NCBI GenBank assembly: GCA_045628925.1
Contig: JAZQQF010000177.1
Location: 1-64,000, forward strand
Reading direction: 5' to 3'
Length of the DNA: 64,000 nucleotides
Source of the DNA: UBA1774 sp045628925
Lineage (GTDB): Bacteria > Bacillota > Clostridia > Oscillospirales > Oscillospiraceae
The stretch's first letter is position 1. The number at the start of each line of letters is the position of its first letter. The notes under the pieces are model-generated. The model made no database searches, was not told the origin of the DNA, and saw only the letters and a list, made by a program, of their open reading frames with translations. Both the position numbers and the translations under genes were made by a program. Below, piece after piece: positions 42,920-51,033 of this stretch.

Positions 42920-43834
42920 ATGAACACGGAATCGAGTGAGCGAATGAGAAAAACAGCACACTTCCATCTGCCGGGCCTGTTTGAATTTACGGAGCTTTAT
43001 CGCATTTTTCTGCCGCTCTGGCGGGAACACCGGGAGTATTTCCATGATTGGTGCGACATCCGCTCCATCTATGGCGCACCGGCGGACTGCATCTGGGGCG
43101 GCGGCCGTGTCGGCTTCGGAGACGACGATGCGGGGGAGGTCCTGTCCCTCATGCGGGAATACGGCATTTCGCCGCGTCTGACGTTTTCCAATTCGCTGCT
43201 GCTTGAGGAGCATCTGTCGGACGGAAAATGCAACCGGCTCTGTGCGATGGCCGAGAAAGCAGGCGGCGGCGTCATCGTTCATTCCGAACTGCTGCTGGAC
43301 TATCTGAAACGGCAGTATCCGGGTCTGTATTTCGTTTCCTCCACCACGAAGGTGTTGACCGCGTTTGAGGATCTCCGGCGTGAGGTACAGCGGGACGATT
43401 TCCGGTTCGTCGTGCCGGATTTTCGTCTGAATAAGTCCTTTGCGGAGCTGAATACCCTGACCGACGGGGAAAAGGACAAGGTGGAGTTCCTCTGCAATGA
43501 ATGCTGCTGGTTTGAATGCCATGACCGGAAGGCCTGCTACGAAAACGTCAGCCGCAAGTGCCTCGGAGAAGCCTGCGAAGATCATCGCTGCGTCGCGCCG
43601 GATGGGGACGAGGGCTACCGATTTTCCAAAGCGATGCGAAATCCGGGCTTTATCGGCATCGACGATATTCGGAATACTTACCTGCCCATGGGCTTCTCCA
43701 ATTTCAAAATCGAGGGGCGCAGCCTCGGCAGCGCGGTGGTTCTGGAATTCCTGCTCTATTATCTGACGAAACCGGCCTATCAGCTCCATGTGCGTGAAAC
43801 GGTCTATCTGGACAGTATGCTGGACCTGTTTTAG
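42920..43834 (+). CDS. U32 peptidase-like TIM-barrel protein with cysteine cluster
   Basis: 304 residues from ATG 42920 (ATG 42944 is also possible; neither has a strong site). GGGVIVHSELLLDYLKRQYPGLYFVSSTTKV, a cysteine-rich stretch CNECCWFECHDRKACYENVSRKC and a late FKIEGRSLGSAVVLEFLLYYL resemble the U32/UbiU family, where clustered cysteines bind an iron-sulfur centre and FKIEGR-type motifs are common. U32 proteins act in RNA or quinone hydroxylation, or as proteases. The role here is unknown. The gene is flanked by the secretion locus and the macro-domain gene. Confidence 0.6.
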   Translation: MNTESSERMRKTAHFHLPGLFEFTELYRIFLPLWREHREYFHDWCDIRSIYGAPADCIWGGGRVGFGDDDAGEVLSLMREYGISPRLTFSNSLLLEEHLSDGKCNRLCAMAEKAGGGVIVHSELLLDYLKRQYPGLYFVSSTTKVLTAFEDLRREVQRDDFRFVVPDFRLNKSFAELNTLTDGEKDKVEFLCNECCWFECHDRKACYENVSRKCLGEACEDHRCVAPDGDEGYRFSKAMRNPGFIGIDDIRNTYLPMGFSNFKIEGRSLGSAVVLEFLLYYLTKPAYQLHVRETVYLDSMLDLF

Positions 43835-43908
43835 CGGCAGGAGCCTGTCCGGTTTATGGGACAGAGACGTGTGATAAGATGAGCGCAGAAAAAAACAGGA
43901 GGTACGCC

Positions 43909-44961
43909 ATGCCGTTTGAAGTGCTTCGCAACGATATCACCCGCGTGAAAGCGGACGCCATCGTGAATACCGCGAACCCCCGTCCCGTCATCGGCTACGG
44001 CACGGATCGCGCCATCCATCAGCAGGCGGGCCAGGAACTTCTGGAGGCGCGGAAGCAGATCGGAGACATCAAGCCCGGTCATGCCGCGGCGACGCCTGCC
44101 TTCGGACTCCCGGCAAAATACGTCTTGCATACGGTGAGTCCTGCATGGCGCGGCGGACAGCAGGGGGAGGCGAAGCTGCTGCGACAGGCTTATGACGCGG
44201 CGCTGACGCTGGCTGCGGAACTGGGCTGCAGTTCCGTCGCGTTCCCGCTGATGGCCGCGGGAAGCTACGGTTTTCCAAAGGAACTTGCCCTGTCCACCGC
44301 GATCGGCGCGTTTACGGACTTCCTGCTGTCGCATCGGATGCATATCTATCTGGTCCTGTTTAACGGGCGGGCGTTTTCGCTGGCGGGCGGCCTGTTCCCG
44401 GAGGTGCGCAGCTATATCGACCATCACTATGTGGAGGAGCTGACCCGGCAGGAGTATCCGGCGGGGGAGCCGGAGGAGCGGATACGGCCGGAGGAAACTT
44501 TCCATGGGCTGTCGGCGATGCGCCCTGCGGATCAGGCGTGGAAACTGCAGCGGTCAGAGCTCCAAACCGCGAAGATCGCCGCCCCGGATGACCTTCAGGC
44601 GGCGCTGAAACAGAGCGGAGAGACGTTTTCGGCTGCGCTGCAGCGTCTTCTCCGGGAACGGAAGCTGAAGGATTCCGACGTATACCGCAGCTGCCAGATG
44701 AGCAGGCAGACCTTCAACAAGATCGTCAGCGGGAAATCCGCGAATCTGAAAAAAACCTCTGCGCTGCAGATCGCGCTGGGTCTGCGGCTGGATATCGCTG
44801 AGACGCGGGATCTGCTGGCAAAGGCGGGCTATTCCCTGAGCGAAAGCAGCGGCTTCGACCTGGCGGTGGAATATTTCATCCGCCACGGCGAATACAATCT
44901 GGTCAGGATCAATATCGCGCTGGCGGATAACGGACTGGAGCAGTTTTCCCTGAGCCTCTGA
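43909..44961 (+). CDS. Macro-domain (ADP-ribose binding/hydrolase) protein with C-terminal helical domain
   Basis: 350 residues from ATG 43909, with ACAGGAGG seven bases upstream. Residues 1-165 are a macro domain: ADAIVNTANPRPVIGYGTDRAIHQQAG aligns with the ADP-ribose-binding loop, and VAFPLMAAGSYGFPKELAL with the second loop. The C-terminal half (about 215-345) has RSCQMSRQTFNKIVSGKSANLKKTSALQIALGLRL followed by DLLAKAGYSLSESSGFDL, a helical module often attached to macro domains in Firmicutes and resembling an XRE-type HTH. It lies next to a second ADP-ribose gene, so both probably act on ADP-ribosylated substrates. Confidence 0.82.
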   Translation: MPFEVLRNDITRVKADAIVNTANPRPVIGYGTDRAIHQQAGQELLEARKQIGDIKPGHAAATPAFGLPAKYVLHTVSPAWRGGQQGEAKLLRQAYDAALTLAAELGCSSVAFPLMAAGSYGFPKELALSTAIGAFTDFLLSHRMHIYLVLFNGRAFSLAGGLFPEVRSYIDHHYVEELTRQEYPAGEPEERIRPEETFHGLSAMRPADQAWKLQRSELQTAKIAAPDDLQAALKQSGETFSAALQRLLRERKLKDSDVYRSCQMSRQTFNKIVSGKSANLKKTSALQIALGLRLDIAETRDLLAKAGYSLSESSGFDLAVEYFIRHGEYNLVRINIALADNGLEQFSLSL

Positions 44962-45041
44962 AACTGTCAACTGCCGGTTGACCGAAACACATACCTTTCC
45001 GTGTAGGATAAAGGCAGAACACAGGAAAGGAATGAAATTAG

Positions 45042-47426
45042 ATGCTGGGTGCGATTTTGGGAGATATGATCGGCTCCCCGTATGAATTTGACCGGAACAA
45101 TCTGAAAACGACGGAGTTTCCGCTGTTCTGCCCAAGATCCCGCTTTACGGACGATACGGTGATGACGGTCGCCGTATCTGCCGCGCTGCGGGAGACCATG
45201 GGACAGGATGATGAAAGCATCCGGGCGGCGCTGGTGCGGAAAATGCGGGAATTCGGTGCCCGCTACCCCCGTGCGGGCTACGGCGGGCGCTTCTATTCGT
45301 GGCTCATGTCCGACGATCCGAAGCCCTACAACAGCTATGGGAACGGGAGCGCCATGCGGGTCTCGTCCGTGGGCTGGCTCTATACCAAGCTGGAGGAAAC
45401 CGTTCGCATCGCGGCGCTGACGGCGGAGGTCTCCCACGACCATCCGGAGGGCATCCGGGGCGCGGAGGCGGTCGCCGCAGCGATCTATCTTGCCCGCTGC
45501 GGAACGGAAAAACAGGGCATCAAGCGCTTTATCGAACAGGCCTACGGCTATGATCTGGATACCACGCTGGATGAGATCCGCCCGACCTACCGCTTCGACG
45601 TATCCTGTCAGGGCAGCGTACCGCAGGCGATCCGCGCCTTTCTGGAGGGCAGCGACTATGAAAGCACCGTGCGCCTCGCGGTCTCCATCGGCGGCGACAG
45701 CGACACCATCGCCTGCATCGCCGGGAGCATCGCGGAGGCCTGCTACGGCATCCCGGAAGCGATGGAGGCGGAGGGGCTGCGCCGGCTGCGGCAGCAGAGC
45801 GAAGAACTGTATGCGCAGGTCGTGGAGATGCGTCAGTTCTGCCGGGAACGGGTCGGCGAACCGGAGGATCGGATGCAGGATGCGCTGCGCGTTTCGCCCT
45901 ATACCACCGGTTATCCTGCCGTGGAGGCGGCCATGGAGAATTACGGCCTGCCGGGCGGCGAACAGAACGTGATACCCATCCTCAGCGCGCTGATCAAAGC
46001 GATGGACGAGGGAATGGAGATCATTCTTCCGGTCATCTTCCCGGAAGGATTCTGCGGAAAGGAGCTGTCCGAACCGGAAGGCGGAAACGCCGTCAGCGGA
46101 GAAATGCAGCTGCATGAAAAGGCGGAGATGCCAGTGCAGATCCAGCATCTGGACGCGGGAGACGGAAAATACTGGCTGCCGGTCTTCACGAACCAGCAGG
46201 AGATCGAAAAAGGCGAACCCACCTCCATGCTGCCGCAGCTGCTGCGTCAAACGCTGGAAGAGGCGCAGAAATGGGAAAACTGCGCGGGCGTGGTCATCAA
46301 TCCCTTCGGCGCGTATTTCCAGATCGCCAAAGAGGGGATCCCCACACTGCTGGAGGGAAAGCCGCGCAGCAGCATCACGGTCCTGCAGACGGATATCGCG
46401 AAGGTGAACGCGGACGCGGTCGTCGATCCCGCGCGGCACGACCTGAGCGGCGCCGGGGGCGGCGTGGACCGCGCCATCCACCGGGCGGCAGGCCCTGAGC
46501 TGAAGGCGGCCTGCGCGAAGCTGGGGAGATGCGAGACCGGTGGCGCGAAGATCACAAAGGGGTACGCACTGCCTGCGCGCTTCGTTATCCACATCGTTCC
46601 ACCCCGGGCTGCCGCCGTCAAAAACGAAGAATCTGCGAACCGCTTCATGCGGAAGCTGCGCGATTGCTATCGGAACGTGCTGGAGCTTGCGCGGCTGCGG
46701 GGATTGCACAGCATCGCATTCCCCTGTATCTGTGCCGGGAAAAGCGGGCTGGACGCGGAGATCGCAGCGAAGCTGGCGCTGGAAAACGTTGCGCAGTGGC
46801 TGGATGAGAATCCGGATCACGCGATGGCCGTCTATTTCTGCTGCCAGAGCGAGGAAACGGCCGACCTGTTCCGGAAATATCTGCTGCCGGGAAGGATGCC
46901 CACGCAGGACGAGCCGGACCTGCAAGCGGGCGTTGATGCCTACCGGAAGGGTGACTACGAGACCGCAGTAATGTATTATCGCCGCAGCGCCGATGCGGGG
47001 AACGTCACCGCGCTGAGCGATCTCGGGTACTGCTATTATTACGGGCGGAGTATCCCGGTCGATAAAGAACGTGCGCGGGATTGTTGGGAAGCGGCTGCGG
47101 TGCTCGGCGACGTCTGCGCCATCTATAAGCTGGGGGATCTGCATCGAAACGGCGATCTGCCGGTGAACGAGCGGCTGGCAAGGATGTATTATGAGCTTGC
47201 TTATCGGCGTGCGAAAGAAACGAGAGACCCCGAATGTTATCCGGATGCCTGTCTCCGGGTGCTGAAATACTGCCCGGACGTGATTCCTGCAGGGGAGCGG
47301 CGTAGCGTGAGCGAGGAGATCGTTCAGATGCTGGAAAAGCGCATCGCGGAAGGGGACACGCTTTCCGACGGCGTACTGGAAGAAGCACGGCAGATCCGGG
47401 ACAGGCTGCGGGAAGAAGAACGGTAA
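45042..47426 (+). CDS. Four-module fusion: ADP-ribosylglycohydrolase, SseB-like, macro domain, Sel1 repeats
   Basis: 794 residues. Residues 1-260 are an ADP-ribosylglycohydrolase: ILGDMIGSPYEF, metal-site FTDDT at 35-39 and GGD219-SD221-T. An SseB-like domain is at about 305-440 (IQHLDAGDGKYWLPVFTNQQEIEKG). A macro domain is at about 444-610, but the usual NAAN loop reads VVDPARHDLSGAGGGVDRAIH, so the key asparagine is lost. Sel1-type repeats (about 625-720) include NVTALSDLGYCYYYGRSIPVDKERARDCWEAAA. The hydrolase module should remove ADP-ribose from a target, with the other modules giving binding or scaffolding. ATG 45042 follows AGGAAAGG. Confidence 0.82.
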   Translation: MLGAILGDMIGSPYEFDRNNLKTTEFPLFCPRSRFTDDTVMTVAVSAALRETMGQDDESIRAALVRKMREFGARYPRAGYGGRFYSWLMSDDPKPYNSYGNGSAMRVSSVGWLYTKLEETVRIAALTAEVSHDHPEGIRGAEAVAAAIYLARCGTEKQGIKRFIEQAYGYDLDTTLDEIRPTYRFDVSCQGSVPQAIRAFLEGSDYESTVRLAVSIGGDSDTIACIAGSIAEACYGIPEAMEAEGLRRLRQQSEELYAQVVEMRQFCRERVGEPEDRMQDALRVSPYTTGYPAVEAAMENYGLPGGEQNVIPILSALIKAMDEGMEIILPVIFPEGFCGKELSEPEGGNAVSGEMQLHEKAEMPVQIQHLDAGDGKYWLPVFTNQQEIEKGEPTSMLPQLLRQTLEEAQKWENCAGVVINPFGAYFQIAKEGIPTLLEGKPRSSITVLQTDIAKVNADAVVDPARHDLSGAGGGVDRAIHRAAGPELKAACAKLGRCETGGAKITKGYALPARFVIHIVPPRAAAVKNEESANRFMRKLRDCYRNVLELARLRGLHSIAFPCICAGKSGLDAEIAAKLALENVAQWLDENPDHAMAVYFCCQSEETADLFRKYLLPGRMPTQDEPDLQAGVDAYRKGDYETAVMYYRRSADAGNVTALSDLGYCYYYGRSIPVDKERARDCWEAAAVLGDVCAIYKLGDLHRNGDLPVNERLARMYYELAYRRAKETRDPECYPDACLRVLKYCPDVIPAGERRSVSEEIVQMLEKRIAEGDTLSDGVLEEARQIRDRLREEER

Positions 47427-47457
47427 ACGAAAACGCTGTCATACACAAAAGAGGCAG

Positions 47458-47487
47458 CCCCCAGTTGCGGGAACTGCCTCCATTTTC
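47458..47487. terminator. Bidirectional terminator between the ADP-ribosylglycohydrolase fusion and PPK2 genes
   Basis: GAGGCAG (47458-47464) pairs with CTGCCTC (47481-47487), extended by CCC/GGG inside. CATTTTCATA follows on the plus strand and CTTTTGTG on the minus strand. Confidence 0.65.
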
Positions 47488-47523
47488 ATATTGTTGATTT
47501 TGGGGCTGTACCGGCTGATCGGT

Positions 47524-49149
47524 TTATTCTTCCGCTTCCGGAGCAGCTTCGGGAATTTCGGTCTCTTCTTCGGCAGCAGGAACTTCTTCGATCTCGACTT
47601 CGATCTCCGCCTCGGGGACCGCTTCGTTTTCGGCTTCCTCAGCCTCAGGCGCCGCTTCTTCGCCGTCGGGACGGAAGGCCTTGCTGATCTCCAGATAAGC
47701 GTCCGCTGTCTTGACGAGCTCGTTGATCGCTGCATCGCACATATCAAAGAGCGCGTTGTCATGCGCTTCCAGCGCAGCGGAAACCTTCTCGGTGTAGTCG
47801 CTCATCGCGGCTTCGACGGAAACACCTTCCGTGCCGACAGCCAGCTCATACGCCGTCATATACTGCCCAAGTTCCGCTTCAAAGCTGTCGTAACTGCTGC
47901 TCACGGCTTCTTTATAGGCATCCATCTGCGCATGGGCTGCGTCCTTAAAGCGCTCATAGAGCTTACGGCCTTCCTTGCCGCAGCCTTTCAGGCTCTCGGC
48001 CAGCTGATCCTTCTTCTCGCCGTAGGTTCCCTTTAATCTTGCCATGTCCATCGCGACGGCCTCGGCCTCGGCTTTCTGGATGTTCAGATAGACCTTGCCC
48101 AGCTGCTCCTGCGTTTCATCGCTCACGCCGAAGCGCTCACTGAAATTCTCAAAAACGCTCTTCTTGAGATGCTTGCGGAATTTCTTCTTGGACAGGGATT
48201 CCCGGTCCTGCTTCATGGCAATGCTGATGGCGGTATCAGCAGGCTTGACCTTTTTGCCGCTTTCGGTGCTGTCCTCTTTGCTCTCCGGCATGCCCAGCTC
48301 CTCCACCAGCTTCTCGCGGTAGCCCAGGAGCTTTGCCATCTCGTCGTCATCGAGAACGGGCCACTGGGGATCCATGTTTTTCAGTTCCTCCAGCACGATG
48401 CGGGAGATGACCAGTCTTGCATACCACTTATGGTCGGCGGGAACCACGTACCACGGCGTATTCTTCCGGGCCGTGCGGTTGATGGCGGTCTCGTAGGCCT
48501 CCATATAATCATCCCAGTAGGCGCGCTCGTCAATGTCGCTGGAGGAGAACTTCCAGTTTTTCTTGGGCGTATCGATGCGGGAAATGAAGCGGCTGGCCTG
48601 CTCGTCCTTGCTCACGTTCAGGAAGATCTTCACCACGCGGATGCTGTTTTCCCACAGGTACTTTTCAAAATTGCGGATCTGCTCATACCGCTTGTCAATC
48701 ATCGTGTCCAGATCGATGCGGTCGGCATAGCGGTTCTTCCTGTAGATCTCGTGGACCTTCTGCACCAGCACATCCTCATAATAGCTGCGGTTGAAGATGC
48801 TGATGGAGCCTTTTTCCGGGATCGCGTCCCAGAAGCGCCAGAGAAAATCATGGCGGTTTTCCTCGGAGCTGGGGACCTTGAAGCTGTGCTCCGAAACGCC
48901 CTGCGGACTCAGGCAGGAGAGAACGGCGCGGACGGCTCCGTCCTTACCGGCGGCATCCATCGCCTGGAAAACGAAGATGATGCCTTCCTTCTGTTCGGCG
49001 AACAGACGCTGCTGATACTCGTTGATCTTCTCCAGATTGCCGACAAATTCGTCGATGGCTTCGTGGCGCTCTTTGAATTCACCGGTGTCGCCGCAGTCGA
49101 AACTCTTGATGCGGAACGGCTTCGAGCCGTCGTATCTGTAATTGCGCAT
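47524..49149 (-). CDS. ppk2: Polyphosphate kinase 2 family protein with long acidic C-terminal extension
   Basis: 541 residues. The first 290 are a PPK2 domain: IIFVFQAMDAAGKDGAVRAV (Walker A), SEHSFKVPSSEENRHDFLWRFWDAIPEKGSISIFNRSYYEDVLV, and RFISRIDTPKKNWKFSSSDIDERAYWDDY. PPK2 enzymes transfer phosphate between polyphosphate and nucleotides; whether AMP or ADP is used is not decided here. After about 300, roughly 240 residues are helical and charged, ending in an Ala/Glu-rich acidic tail (EEAAPEAEEAENEAVPEAE). That extension is absent from standard PPK2 proteins. A strong promoter lies upstream. Confidence 0.9.
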   Translation of the reverse strand: MRNYRYDGSKPFRIKSFDCGDTGEFKERHEAIDEFVGNLEKINEYQQRLFAEQKEGIIFVFQAMDAAGKDGAVRAVLSCLSPQGVSEHSFKVPSSEENRHDFLWRFWDAIPEKGSISIFNRSYYEDVLVQKVHEIYRKNRYADRIDLDTMIDKRYEQIRNFEKYLWENSIRVVKIFLNVSKDEQASRFISRIDTPKKNWKFSSSDIDERAYWDDYMEAYETAINRTARKNTPWYVVPADHKWYARLVISRIVLEELKNMDPQWPVLDDDEMAKLLGYREKLVEELGMPESKEDSTESGKKVKPADTAISIAMKQDRESLSKKKFRKHLKKSVFENFSERFGVSDETQEQLGKVYLNIQKAEAEAVAMDMARLKGTYGEKKDQLAESLKGCGKEGRKLYERFKDAAHAQMDAYKEAVSSSYDSFEAELGQYMTAYELAVGTEGVSVEAAMSDYTEKVSAALEAHDNALFDMCDAAINELVKTADAYLEISKAFRPDGEEAAPEAEEAENEAVPEAEIEVEIEEVPAAEEETEIPEAAPEAEE

Positions 49150-49196
49150 AGTGTCCTCCCAATATATGATTGATTCTATGTAATCGTTTTCATTTC

Positions 49197-49225
49197 AGAA
49201 TACCGCTGCGGGCTGCAAATGTCAA
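49197..49225 (-). promoter_or_regulatory. Promoter of the PPK2 gene
   Basis: On the minus strand: TTGACA (49220-49225), a 17-base spacer and TATTCT (49197-49202), about 48 bases before the start at 49149. Confidence 0.75.
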
Positions 49226-49304
49226 CAGATTTCTCAAATTCTGGTATTGGAGTGAACCAAAAGCGACTGAGAAAACGCTTTTTACAGAAAAATCCTGCTT
49301 TTCA

Positions 49305-49333
49305 TAGACAGCGCGCCCTCGCTTTGCTATAAT
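49305..49333 (+). promoter_or_regulatory. Promoter of the first MoaF-like gene
   Basis: TAGACA (49305-49310), a 17-base spacer and consensus TATAAT (49328-49333), about 44 bases before ATG 49377. Confidence 0.75.
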
Positions 49334-49376
49334 CTCCCCAAATACAGATACCGGCACAGCCGGGAAAGGAGAACCG

Positions 49377-50255
49377 ATGGAAGAAACGAAAACCGTCATG
49401 GCGGAAAACGGACAGCCTACCTTTGAGGGACTCAGCCAGTATTGCCCGCCGCACTGCTTTGAACTGCAGGGCCGGGAACTGCTCATCTGCATGGACAGCG
49501 GCTATGATTACACAGTGAAGTTTGACCGGGAGACCGTCACATGGGGCAAGGTCGGGGAGCAGCAGCGGACGGACGAATACGACTGCCTGAAAGCGGAGGA
49601 TCAGACCTTTTTCGTGAATGCGGAGATCCCGGGCATTACGCCCCGGCTGGGGCTGACGCTCATCCTCGACGATGAGAACGCGCTGGTGACCGTGATCGAG
49701 GGCAGACAGGGAATGAATCCCAAGTACCCGTATCTGGTGGAGATCCACGCCCATTTCGGCGCGGTGCAGCTGGAAGGGAAACCGCTGAACGAAAAACGCC
49801 ATGGCTATACCACCGACCTGATCGGAAAGGCCGCGCTTTGGACCTATTCTCCCACGTTTGACATCGTTCATGCCTATACCTCCGAGCGGTATTACAACGT
49901 GACGACCCTGCCCAAAGGCGGCGCGCCCACGCCGGAGGAGATGGAATCGGCCAAGGCGCTGATGGAATCCTTCAGGGGCTATAAGGACCCCACGGAGCCT
50001 GCCCTGTATATCCGCATCAAGGAGGGCATCTACGTGTTCGCCTTCGCGGAGCAGAATCTGGAGAAGTTCACCGGACCCAAGACCCGGGGCAACAGCCTCG
50101 CCTTCCTGATGAACTTCAAGCGGATGTACGACGTGGGCCGCAGTTTCGGAACGAACGCCCAGCAGCAGCCGGAGAACTACTGCTTCGGCGCATACGGAAA
50201 GCTGATCCCCATGCCGGAGCAGTTCAAAAATCTGAAAAGTGCATATTTCGTGTAA
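49377..50255 (+). CDS. moaF: MoaF-like protein, copy 1
   Basis: 292 residues. It begins near LSQYCPPHCFELQGRELLICMDSGYDYTVKF and has the two-part MoaF layout with strand-rich halves; KYPYLVEIHAHFGAVQLEGKP, RHGYTTDLIGKAALWTYSP and YIRIKEGIYVFAFAEQNLEKF are the stretches shared with the second copy at 51034-51909. MoaF proteins are associated with molybdenum enzymes but their biochemical role is not settled. The start follows AAAGGAG. The context (nitroreductase, hydrogenase and a molybdenum transhydroxylase-like gene about 9 kb away) fits molybdenum-linked anaerobic chemistry. Confidence 0.78.
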   Translation: MEETKTVMAENGQPTFEGLSQYCPPHCFELQGRELLICMDSGYDYTVKFDRETVTWGKVGEQQRTDEYDCLKAEDQTFFVNAEIPGITPRLGLTLILDDENALVTVIEGRQGMNPKYPYLVEIHAHFGAVQLEGKPLNEKRHGYTTDLIGKAALWTYSPTFDIVHAYTSERYYNVTTLPKGGAPTPEEMESAKALMESFRGYKDPTEPALYIRIKEGIYVFAFAEQNLEKFTGPKTRGNSLAFLMNFKRMYDVGRSFGTNAQQQPENYCFGAYGKLIPMPEQFKNLKSAYFV

Positions 50256-50261
50256 AAGAAA

Positions 50262-50301
50262 CGGGCCGTCCCATTCGTGACAGCCCGATAAGGAAGTTTT
50301 T
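50262..50301 (+). repeat. Left inverted repeat around the nitroreductase
   Basis: Starts CGGGCCGTCCC and ends ATAAGGAAGTTTTT. It is internally palindromic (CGGGC with GCCCG) and may act as the terminator of MoaF copy 1. Confidence 0.75.
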
Positions 50302-50381
50302 CGGAACGTGGATTTTGTACGGCAAAATCCGATGCTCGTTAGAAATGTGGACAAACTGAAATTTGCGGAGAATATGAAATA

Positions 50382-50894
50382 ATGGAGTTTTCGGAATTGA
50401 TAAAAAGCAGATTTTCTGTCAGAGAATTTGCGGACCGGAAGGTCGAAAGAGAAGTGATAGAAAAGATCCTGAAGGCCAGTCAGACGGCCCCTACAGCCTG
50501 CAACCGCCAGCCACAGAGGATTTTTGTGATTGAATCTAAAGAGGGCTTGGCAAAATTCAGAAAATGCACAAGATCTCACTTTTATGCGCCTTTAGCTATC
50601 CTGGTCTGCTTTGACAGGGATGAATGCTGGAAGCGAGAGTATGACGGCAAGTCGTCCGGGGATATAGACGCTTCGATTGTATGCACACATATGATGCTTG
50701 AAGCCTCCGATCTTGGTGTGGGTTCTACTTGGGTCATGCATTATATTCCGGAAGCTGTAAAAGCAGAGTTTGAGTTGCCGGATAATCTGGAATCCGTTGC
50801 ATTATTAGTTATGGGCTATCCCAAAGAAGGGGTAACACCGAGTCCTTTACATTACGAGACGAAGCCTTTAGCGGATATAGTTGAGTTTTTATAA
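50382..50894 (+). CDS. Nitroreductase-family flavoprotein (170 aa), atypical base composition
   Basis: 170 residues, a compact NAD(P)H-dependent FMN nitroreductase. SRFSVREFADRKVEREVIEKIL and ASQTAPTACNRQPQRIFVI hold the FMN-binding arginine and asparagine positions, and VGSTWVMHYIPEAVKAEF and VALLVMGYPKEG are typical of the family. Its codons use more A and T in third positions than those around it, suggesting recent arrival. It has its own ribosome binding site (GGAGAATATG) and its own terminator. It lies between the two convergent MoaF-like genes inside inverted repeats. The substrate is unknown. Confidence 0.88.
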   Translation: MEFSELIKSRFSVREFADRKVEREVIEKILKASQTAPTACNRQPQRIFVIESKEGLAKFRKCTRSHFYAPLAILVCFDRDECWKREYDGKSSGDIDASIVCTHMMLEASDLGVGSTWVMHYIPEAVKAEFELPDNLESVALLVMGYPKEGVTPSPLHYETKPLADIVEFL

Positions 50895-50936
50895 GAAAAG
50901 ACTTACGTGCGATGATTTCCGCTTGCCGAACATAAT

Positions 50937-50977
50937 AAAGAATCCGCCGAAGAAAATGTCTCTTTGGCGGATTCTTT
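50937..50977 (+). terminator. Strong terminator of the nitroreductase gene
   Basis: A 12-base perfect stem, AAAGAATCCGCC against GGCGGATTCTTT, with a 17-base loop, followed by TATTC. A-runs on the other side suit both directions. Confidence 0.85.
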
Positions 50978-50983
50978 TATTCA

Positions 50984-51023
50984 AAATACTTCCTTATGTG
51001 GCTGTGACATTCGGGACGGCCCG
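50984..51023 (-). repeat. Right inverted repeat around the nitroreductase
   Basis: Inverted copy of 50262-50301, reading CGGGCCGTCCC on the minus strand. It is followed on the plus strand by GATTTTTT and probably terminates the second MoaF-like gene. Confidence 0.75.
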
Positions 51024-51033
51024 GATTTTTTGA

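Larger units (their letters stand above)
50262..51023. mobile_element. Candidate small inverted-repeat-bounded cassette carrying a nitroreductase
   Basis: The region between the two convergent MoaF-like genes starts with a 40-base repeat (50262-50301) and ends with its inverted copy (50984-51023), matching at 32 of 40 positions. It contains a single nitroreductase gene with its own terminator and a visibly lower GC content than its neighbours. No transposase is present and no clear target duplication is seen, so it could be a non-autonomous insertion or two copies of a dispersed palindromic element. Confidence 0.45.
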
